In this document: positions 58,055-64,000 of the stretch, piece by piece
How the letters are laid out: each line of letters begins with the position of its first letter
How positions within the stretch are numbered: the stretch's first letter is position 1
NCBI RefSeq assembly: GCF_018531495.1
Contig: NZ_JAHDTI010000003.1
Location: 744,001-808,000 of the forward strand
Length of the DNA stretch: 64,000 bases
DNA from: Nonomuraea sediminis
Lineage (GTDB): Bacteria; Actinomycetota; Actinomycetes; Streptosporangiales; Streptosporangiaceae
Reading direction: 5' to 3'
Made by a program: the position numbers and the translations under genes
Notes under the pieces: generated by a model
Database searches by the model: none
What the model saw: only the letters and a program-made list of their open reading frames with translations
What the model was told of the DNA's origin: nothing

Positions 58055-61000
58055 GTGAGCCTCTCCATGGCCTTGGCGATCCGCTTCTCGGAGACCGGCG
58101 TCGGCGTGCCGAGCGTCTGGGCGAAGAAGCTCACGCGCAGCTCCTCGATCATCCACCTGACCTCTGTGACGTCGGGATCGGTACGGCGAGCCGGAGCAAG
58201 CCGGTCGAGCAGGTCGAGGTAGGCGTCCTCCACGGCGTGCACGCGGTCCATCCACTCCACGTCCCGCCACGGCTCCTCGGGGAGCTTGGCGAGGCGCCGG
58301 TCGATGGCCCGCAGGTAGCGGGAGACGTCGGGCAGCCGCCGGGCGCCCGTCGCGGCGACGAAGCCCGGGTAGACCAGCTTGCCCAGCTGGTCGCGCACGT
58401 CATCGGTGGAGGCGCCGGGCCGCAGCCCATCGAGCCGGGTGCCGATCGTGTGCCAGACGGACAGGATCTGCTCCACCTTGCCCAGCACGTCGCGCGCGGT
58501 GTCGTACAGCTCGGCGCGCACGTGCTGGTAGAGCCGGTCGAAGGAGACCGGGTCCCAGGCGGGGCCGCCCACATCGGCCATCAGCTTGTCGGCCGAGGCG
58601 TTCACCACGTCGTCGAACAGCGCCACGGCGCCGCCGTGCGGGCTGCGCGACAGGGCCAGCTTGGCCTGGTTGGACAGGCCGCCGAGCAGCGACTTGGCCG
58701 GGTTGGTGACGTTCAGCAGGAGCAGGCGGCGGGTGCCGGGCCAGTGCGCGCGCCGCTGCTCGGCCGCCGTCTCGAAGATCTTCACGCCGACGCTGGAGCC
58801 CTCGTCGACCAGCGCCGGGTAGCCCTTCATCCGCCCCTGCTCGAACACCTTGGGCAACGTGCCGAAGCTCCAGGTGTGCAGGCCCGACTGCTCCAGGTCG
58901 TCCCCGGCGGCCGACAGGGTCTTACGCAGGCGCGGGGCCAGGCGGCGCTTGAGCGCGGCCAGGTCCTTGTCCTCGGCGACCGTCCGCTTCTTCTCGTCGA
59001 TCACCCGGTAGGTGATGCGCAGGTGGTCGGGGATCTGGTCGACCTGCCAGGCGTCGTGCGGGACGCGCACCCCGGTCAGGCGCAGCAGTTCGCGCTCGAC
59101 GGTCTCGAGCAGCGGGCCGTCGGGGTTGCCCACGTTCTGCAGCACCTGGCGGGCGAAGTTGGGGGCGGGCACGAAGTTGCGCCGCAGGTTCTTGGGCAGC
59201 GACCTGATCAGCGCGGTGACCAGTTCCTCGCGCAGGCCGGGGATCTGCCAGTCGAAGCCGTCGGCGCCGACCTGGTTGAGCACCTGCAGCGGCACGTGCA
59301 CGGTCACGCCGTCGGCGTCGGTGCCGGGCTCGAACTGGTAGGTGAGCTTCATCCGCTGGCCGAGCTGGCGCCAGGTGTCGGGGTAGTCCTGGGTGCTGAC
59401 GTCCGCGTTCTCGTTGACGAGCATCTCGGGGGTGAAGGTCAGCAGGGCCTTGTCCTGCTCCTTCTTCCACCACGCGTCGAAGTGGCGGGCGGAGACCACG
59501 TCGGCGGGCACGCGCTGGTCGTAGAAGTCGAACAGGGCCTCGTCGTCGACCATGATGTCGCGGCGGCGGGCCCGGTTCTCCAGCTCCTCGACCTGCTCGA
59601 GGAGCTTGCGGTTGTCCTTGAGGAAGGCGTGGTGGCTGTCCCAGTCGCCCTCGACGAGCGCGTGCCGGATGAACAGCTCGCGCGACAGGTCCGGGTCGAT
59701 CCTGCCGTAGTTGACCTTCCTGCCGACCACGAGCGGCACGCCGTACAGGGTGACCTTCTCCAAGGCGATGACGGCGCCCTGGTTCTTCTCCCAGTGCGGC
59801 TCGGAGTAGGTGCGTTTGATCAGGTGCTGGGCCAGCGGCTCGACCCAGTCGGGCTCGATCTTGGCGTTGACGCGGGCCCAGAGGCGGGAGGTCTCGACCA
59901 GCTCGGCGGACATGACCCACTGGGGCTGCTTCTTGGCCAGGGACGAGCCGGGGAAGATCGCGAAGCGGGCGTTGCGGGCGCCGATGTACTCCTGGATCGG
60001 GCGGCGGCCGTCACCGGAGCGTTTCTCCATGACGTCCTTGACGCCCAGGTGCGACAGCAGGCCGACGAGCAGCGAGGTGTGCACGGCGAGCGGCGCGGCA
60101 GGGGTGCTGTTCGGCTGGACGCCCAGGGTCTGCCGGATCTGGCTGTAGATGTCCTGCCATTCGCGGACGCGCAGGTAGTTGAGGAACTCGGCCTTGCACA
60201 GGCGGCGGAAGGCGCTCGAGGACAGCTCCTGCTGCTTGTCGCGCAGGTAGTTCCACAGGTTGAGGTAGGCCAGGAAGTCCGACTCGGGGTCGGCGAAGCG
60301 GCGGTGCTTCTCGTCGGCCTGCTGCTGCTTGTCGGCGGGGCGCTCGCGCGGGTCCTGGATCGACAGGGCGGCGGCGATCACCATGACCTCGCGCAGGCAG
60401 CCGTTGTGCTCGGCCTCCAGCACCATCCGGCCCAGCCGGGGGTCGACCGGCAGGCCCGCGAGCTTGCGGCCGATCGGGGTGAGCTTGCCGTGGGCGTCGA
60501 AGGCGCCCAGCTCGTGCAGCAGGTTGACGCCGTCGCGGACCTGGCGCCTGTCCGGCGGCTCGACGAACGGGAACGCCTCGATGTCGCCCAGCCCGATCGA
60601 GGTCATCTGCAGGATGACGCTGGCCAGGTTGGTGCGCAGGATCTCCGGGTCGGTGAACTCCGGCCTGCTGAGGAAGTCCTCCTCCTCGTACAGGCGGATG
60701 CAGACGCCGTCGGAGGTACGGCCTGAGCGGCCCTTGCGCTGGTTGGCGCTGGCCTGCGAGACCGCCTCGATGGGCAGGCGCTGCACCTTGGTGCGGTGGC
60801 TGTAGCGGGAGATGCGCGCGTAGCCGGGGTCGACCACGTACTTGATGCCCGGCACGGTCAGCGACGTCTCGGCCACGTTGGTGGCCAGCACGATGCGGCG
60901 GCCGGTGTGGGTCTGGAAGACGCGGTGCTGCTCGGCGCTGGACAGCCGGGCGTACAGCGGCAGCACCTCGGTGTTGCGGAAGTCGGCCTTGGCCAGCGCG

Positions 61001-61911
61001 TCGGCGGCGTCGCGGATCTCCCGCTCGCCGCTGAGGAACACCAGGATGTCGCCCGGGCCCTCGCCGACGAGCTCGCGGCAGGCGTCCACGATGCCGGCCG
61101 TCTGGTCGTCGTCCTCGTCGAGCGGCCTGTAGCGGACCTCCACGGGGTAGGTCCTGCCGGAGACCTCGACGATCGGGGCGTCGCCGAAGTGGCGTGAGAA
61201 GCGCTCAGGGTCGATCGTGGCGCTGGTGATGATCACCTTGAGGTCGGGGCGCTTCGGCAGGAGCTGCTTGACGTAGCCGAGGATGAAGTCGATGTTGAGG
61301 CTGCGCTCGTGCGCCTCGTCGATGATCAGCGTGTCGTACTGCTCGAGCAGCCGGTCGTTCTGCAGCTCGGCCAGCAGGATGCCGTCGGTCATCAGCTTGA
61401 CCAGCGTGCGGTCGCTGCCCTTGTCGGTGAAGCGGACCTTGTAGCCGACGACCTCGCCCAGCTGGGTGCCGAGCTCCTCGGCGATGCGCTCGGCCACGGT
61501 GCGGGCGGCGATGCGGCGCGGCTGGGTGTGGCCGATGAGGCCGCGGACCCCGCGGCCCAGCTCCAGGCAGATCTTGGGGATCTGGGTGGTCTTGCCGGAC
61601 CCGGTCTCGCCCGCGATGATCACGACCTGGTTGTCGCGGATGGCCTCGAGCAGGTCGTCCTTGCGCTGCGAGACCGGCAGGTTCTCCGGATACGTCACCG
61701 CCGGCACGGCCGCGCGGCGGCTCTCCAGGCGCCGCTCGGCACGCTCCACGTCGGCAAGGATCTCGGCGGCGATCTTGTCACGGGCCTCGCGGGAGCGGAC
61801 CCGGCGCACGCCGTCGAGCCTGCGCCGCAGCCGCCGCTGGTCGCGCGGCATCAGCTCGGGCAGGCGTGATTGGAGGTCGGCGAGAGGAGAGGACAACGCA
61901 GAGCTTCCCAT
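58051..61911 (-). CDS. hrpA: ATP-dependent RNA helicase HrpA
   Basis: A 1286-residue DEAH-box helicase. Motif I is IAGETGSGKTTQIPK, motif II is IIDEAHERSLNIDF, motif III is ITSATIDPERF and motif VI is ASANQRKGRSGRTSDG. The helicase-associated and OB-type domains follow, with the long DUF3418 C-terminal region (about 700-1286). Full length and all motifs are intact. HrpA resolves stalled or collided ribosomes in well-studied bacteria. ATG 61911 is preferred; upstream codons lack similarity. A large structured leader lies 100-175 bp upstream. It heads an operon with DUF1992 and HAD genes. Confidence 0.96.
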   Translation of the reverse strand: MGSSALSSPLADLQSRLPELMPRDQRRLRRRLDGVRRVRSREARDKIAAEILADVERAERRLESRRAAVPAVTYPENLPVSQRKDDLLEAIRDNQVVIIAGETGSGKTTQIPKICLELGRGVRGLIGHTQPRRIAARTVAERIAEELGTQLGEVVGYKVRFTDKGSDRTLVKLMTDGILLAELQNDRLLEQYDTLIIDEAHERSLNIDFILGYVKQLLPKRPDLKVIITSATIDPERFSRHFGDAPIVEVSGRTYPVEVRYRPLDEDDDQTAGIVDACRELVGEGPGDILVFLSGEREIRDAADALAKADFRNTEVLPLYARLSSAEQHRVFQTHTGRRIVLATNVAETSLTVPGIKYVVDPGYARISRYSHRTKVQRLPIEAVSQASANQRKGRSGRTSDGVCIRLYEEEDFLSRPEFTDPEILRTNLASVILQMTSIGLGDIEAFPFVEPPDRRQVRDGVNLLHELGAFDAHGKLTPIGRKLAGLPVDPRLGRMVLEAEHNGCLREVMVIAAALSIQDPRERPADKQQQADEKHRRFADPESDFLAYLNLWNYLRDKQQELSSSAFRRLCKAEFLNYLRVREWQDIYSQIRQTLGVQPNSTPAAPLAVHTSLLVGLLSHLGVKDVMEKRSGDGRRPIQEYIGARNARFAIFPGSSLAKKQPQWVMSAELVETSRLWARVNAKIEPDWVEPLAQHLIKRTYSEPHWEKNQGAVIALEKVTLYGVPLVVGRKVNYGRIDPDLSRELFIRHALVEGDWDSHHAFLKDNRKLLEQVEELENRARRRDIMVDDEALFDFYDQRVPADVVSARHFDAWWKKEQDKALLTFTPEMLVNENADVSTQDYPDTWRQLGQRMKLTYQFEPGTDADGVTVHVPLQVLNQVGADGFDWQIPGLREELVTALIRSLPKNLRRNFVPAPNFARQVLQNVGNPDGPLLETVERELLRLTGVRVPHDAWQVDQIPDHLRITYRVIDEKKRTVAEDKDLAALKRRLAPRLRKTLSAAGDDLEQSGLHTWSFGTLPKVFEQGRMKGYPALVDEGSSVGVKIFETAAEQRRAHWPGTRRLLLLNVTNPAKSLLGGLSNQAKLALSRSPHGGAVALFDDVVNASADKLMADVGGPAWDPVSFDRLYQHVRAELYDTARDVLGKVEQILSVWHTIGTRLDGLRPGASTDDVRDQLGKLVYPGFVAATGARRLPDVSRYLRAIDRRLAKLPEEPWRDVEWMDRVHAVEDAYLDLLDRLAPARRTDPDVTEVRWMIEELRVSFFAQTLGTPTPVSEKRIAKAMERLT

Positions 61912-62009
61912 ACTGCTTTCAAGGATATTTGAGCCCCGCGCACCCGGAGCCAACGGCCCATCGTGCCTCAGCGGCCCGCGGCTTCGCATCTCAATATCGC
62001 CGCGAGCAG

Positions 62010-62085
62010 GAGACCGTGATCGCCCACAGCCGGCCCACTCTCCCCAGAGTTACGCCATGGGCGATCACGGTCTCGCTAGTGAGAC
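62010..62085. promoter_or_regulatory. 17-bp perfect inverted repeat with overlapping alternative hairpin, upstream of hrpA
   Basis: GAGACCGTGATCGCCCA (62010-62026) and TGGGCGATCACGGTCTC (62058-62074) are perfect inverted arms around a 31-nt loop. GTCTC (62070-62074, inside the right arm) can instead pair with GAGAC (62081-62085) across 6 nt, so the two hairpins exclude each other. It lies between ppgK stop (62150) and hrpA start (61911), both on the minus strand. Either a terminator/attenuator or an operator is possible. Confidence 0.65.
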
Positions 62086-62149
62086 TCCTACAGGGCCCGG
62101 GAGGTTGCATCCCGAACCCCGAATTTCCCGGATTTCCCAGGCGTGAAGG

Positions 62150-62863
62150 TCAGGCGGCGACGAGGGCGGCGCCGATGATGCCGGCCTCGTTCTGCAGGGC
62201 GGCGGGGACGACGCGGGTGTCGACCTTGACGTGCGGCAGGAACTTGTCCGCCTTCTTGCTCACGCCTCCCCCGATGATGATCAGCGAGGGCGACAGGAGC
62301 ATGTCGACGTGGCGCAGGTACTCCTCCACCTTTTCGGCCCACTTGTCCCAGCTCAGGCCGCGCTCCTCGCGGACGCGGTCGGACGCGCGGTGCTCGGCCT
62401 CCTTGCCGCGCAGCTCCAGGTGGCCGAACTCGGTGTTGGGCACAAGCGTGCCGTCGATGAACAGGGCGCTGCCGATCCCGGTGCCGAACGTCAGCATCAG
62501 CACCGTGCCGCGCTCACCCTGCCCCTTGCCGAAGGCGACCTCGGCGATGCCCGCCGCGTCGGCGTCGTTGAGCACGCGGGCCCCGTCGAAGAGCTTGCCC
62601 GCGTCCACGCCCACCCAGGCGGCGTGCAGGTTGGGTGCCGTGCGGACCACGCCGTCCATGACCACCCCGGGGAAGGTCACCCCGACGGGACCGCTCCAGG
62701 AGAAGTGCTTGACGATCTTCGCGACCACTTCGGCGACGGGTTCAGGCTTGGCGGGCTGAGGCGTCGGAATGCGCAGCCGCTCCTGGGTGAGCTCCCCCGA
62801 CGCGACGTCCACGGGAGCGCCCTTGATCCCGGAACCGCCGATATCGATGCCCAGAACTTCCAT
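62150..62863 (-). CDS. ppgK: Polyphosphate glucokinase
   Basis: A 237-residue ROK/hexokinase-type kinase using polyphosphate (or ATP) to phosphorylate glucose. N-terminal [17 protein letters not shown] is the phosphate-1 motif. [14 protein letters not shown] and HAAWVGVDA hold glucose contacts. [13 protein letters not shown] has the catalytic Asp, [16 protein letters not shown] is the phosphate-2 motif and [15 protein letters not shown] is the adenosine motif. [13 protein letters not shown] is diagnostic of PpgK. ATG 62863 follows GGGGAGG. It is divergent from the TIGR03118-like gene. Confidence 0.93.
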   Translation of the reverse strand: MEVLGIDIGGSGIKGAPVDVASGELTQERLRIPTPQPAKPEPVAEVVAKIVKHFSWSGPVGVTFPGVVMDGVVRTAPNLHAAWVGVDAGKLFDGARVLNDADAAGIAEVAFGKGQGERGTVLMLTFGTGIGSALFIDGTLVPNTEFGHLELRGKEAEHRASDRVREERGLSWDKWAEKVEEYLRHVDMLLSPSLIIIGGGVSKKADKFLPHVKVDTRVVPAALQNEAGIIGAALVAA

Positions 62864-62954
62864 ATTCGGACACCTCCCCAGTTCCTCGCCGGGCTGAACC
62901 TCCCACGCGCACCACGCGTATCTCGCGTCACAAGCGCATACCAAGGAGGCTCGG

Positions 62955-64000
62955 ATGCGGGCACGCATCATTACGTTCTGCGCTGTCGCGGCCGTTACGG
63001 GAGCCATTCTCACCGATCCCGCGGAGGCCGCCACCAGACCCCGATTCGACGTGGTCAACCTCGTCTCCGACGTCAAGGGCAAGGCCGCCGTCACCGATCC
63101 CAAGCTGGTCAACCCGTGGGGGCTGGCCATGGGCAAGACCCTGTGGGTCTCCGACACCGGCACGGGCACCGCCACGGTCTACTCGGGCCAGGGCAAGAAG
63201 GAGCAGGCCGAGGTCGCCATCCCCGGCGGCTCCCCGACCGGGCAGGTGTTCAACCCCGGCGAGGGCTTCACCGTCAAGGGCAAGCCCGCAACGTTCATCT
63301 TCTCCAGCCCCAGCGGCGCGATCACCGGCTGGAACGCCGAGGCCGACCCCAAGAACGCGATCATCGCCGCGTTCACCAGAGGCGCCGACTACAAGGGCCT
63401 GGCCATGGTGCAGACCGACGACGGCGACTTCCTGCTCGCCGCCGACTTCGCGGGCGGCCGGGTGCACGCCTTCAACGAGGACTTCCAGCGCATCCGCCTG
63501 TCGCGCTGGCAGTTCAGGGACCCCGCGGTGCCGGAGCACTTCCACCCGTTCAACGTGGCGGTGGCCAACGGCTCGATCTGGGTCGCCTACGCCAAGCACG
63601 ACCCCGCCACCGGCAAGGCGGTGCCCGGCACGGGTGTCGTCAGCCGCTTCAACGCCGACGGCCAGCTGACCGGGCGCATCACGGGCGGGCTGAACGCCCC
63701 GTGGGCGATCACGACGGCGCCTCGCGGCTTCGGCCTGTGGCGCGGGGCGCTGCTGATCGGCAACTTCGGCGACGGCACGATCCACGCCTACCGCCACGGC
63801 CGCCACCTCGGCCCGCTGCGCGGCGCCGACGGCCGCCCGATCATGCTGCCCGGGCTGTGGGACCTCGAGCCCGGCACGGCCGCCAACGGCGGCGACAACG
63901 CCCTGTGGTACGCCGCCGGCATCGAGGGCGGCCAGCACGGCCTCCTCGGCCTCATCCGCCCCGCCGGCGCCACCTCCACGGGCACCCCCACGCCCACGTC
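62955..64000 (+). CDS. Secreted TIGR03118-like beta-propeller protein (3' truncated by window)
   Basis: At least 348 residues, open to the end of the window. ATG 62955 after AAGGAGG begins a signal peptide ([20 protein letters not shown], cleavage after PAEAA). The mature part has repeated beta-strand/Gly-Asp turns: [40 protein letters not shown] and [20 protein letters not shown] and [14 protein letters not shown] fit the TIGR03118 family of uncharacterised extracytoplasmic proteins, probably NHL/propeller-like. Any C-terminal anchor lies beyond 64000. Ser/Thr/Pro-rich residues near the end hint at a tail. Confidence 0.82.
   Translation, partial: MRARIITFCAVAAVTGAILTDPAEAATRPRFDVVNLVSDVKGKAAVTDPKLVNPWGLAMGKTLWVSDTGTGTATVYSGQGKKEQAEVAIPGGSPTGQVFNPGEGFTVKGKPATFIFSSPSGAITGWNAEADPKNAIIAAFTRGADYKGLAMVQTDDGDFLLAADFAGGRVHAFNEDFQRIRLSRWQFRDPAVPEHFHPFNVAVANGSIWVAYAKHDPATGKAVPGTGVVSRFNADGQLTGRITGGLNAPWAITTAPRGFGLWRGALLIGNFGDGTIHAYRHGRHLGPLRGADGRPIMLPGLWDLEPGTAANGGDNALWYAAGIEGGQHGLLGLIRPAGATSTGTPTPT

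Noticed and set aside
58237-60726. 829-codon plus-strand frame inside hrpA
   Set aside because: Shadow of the HrpA gene; the translated product is low-complexity and unlike known proteins.
1-64000. tRNA, rRNA, riboswitch or phage-integration sites
   Set aside because: I looked for T-loop consensus blocks, common riboswitch cores and integrase or tRNA-end repeats by eye and saw none; a covariance-model scan would be needed to exclude small ones.

Overview
The window is very GC-rich chromosomal DNA with GTG/TTG starts, strong GGAGG-type ribosome binding sites, many 1-4 nt start/stop overlaps and a class A RNase P RNA. The gene content (Nif3-like / zinc-ribbon / RNase H-phosphatase operon, PAC2 protein, polyphosphate glucokinase, AfsR/SARP-type regulator, HrpA, PucR-type regulator, terpene synthase, SapA-like secreted protein) points to a filamentous actinobacterium. 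My best guess is Streptosporangiaceae (Nonomuraea-like); this is inferred from gene content, not from a database match. No tRNA, rRNA, CRISPR array, insertion sequence or phage gene was found.

Layout. 1-3000: end of a LuxR regulator, then a flavin monooxygenase and an F420/LLM-type oxidoreductase separated by a double palindromic operator. 3073-6366: housekeeping operon (Nif3-like, zinc ribbon, RNase H-phosphatase), its terminator, then rnpB. 6546-12807: SapA-like secreted protein, a small exported protein, a coupled M20 peptidase / acetyltransferase / VOC operon, a tandem-duplicated fused quinone oxidoreductase and a WYL regulator. 12791-18032: NarL-type two-component pair divergent from a BBE-like oxidase / AhpD-like / C45 peptidase operon. 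18156-23138: minus-strand run of two paralogous histidine kinases, TetR, AurF-like diiron oxygenase and SDR. 23295-26973: FadE-FadE-FadD operon. 26945-34881: SARP-type regulator, MFS exporter, two methyltransferases, a GNAT, a P450 and a thioesterase. 35121-38470: an unusual fusion of a membrane-tethered extracellular alpha/beta hydrolase to an ABC ATPase, plus its ABC-2 permease, bracketed by a diverged inverted repeat. 38640-46961: a 38-residue protein, an STAND ATPase without a DNA-binding domain, an orphan terpene synthase, an ankyrin pseudogene, PAC2, SDR, Gfo/Idh oxidoreductase, tyrosine phosphatase and a membrane protein. 46942-54882: membrane-anchored NB-ARC/TPR protein, M6 metalloprotease, PucR regulator, a degenerate amidohydrolase carrying a pentapeptide minisatellite, a four-copy hairpin repeat array and a MarR regulator. 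54953-64000: ABC multidrug exporter, acidic protein, HAD phosphatase / DUF1992 / HrpA operon with a structured leader, polyphosphate glucokinase, and a secreted TIGR03118-like protein cut by the window end.

The most interesting elements are the hydrolase-ABC fusion exporter with its flanking repeats and direct-repeat promoter, the paired histidine kinases without a response regulator leading into an AurF-like oxygenase gene, the repeat-invaded amidohydrolase, the 17-bp perfect inverted repeat upstream of hrpA, and three convergent gene pairs that each share one CTAG as the stop codon of both genes. The window holds no coherent large biosynthetic cluster.
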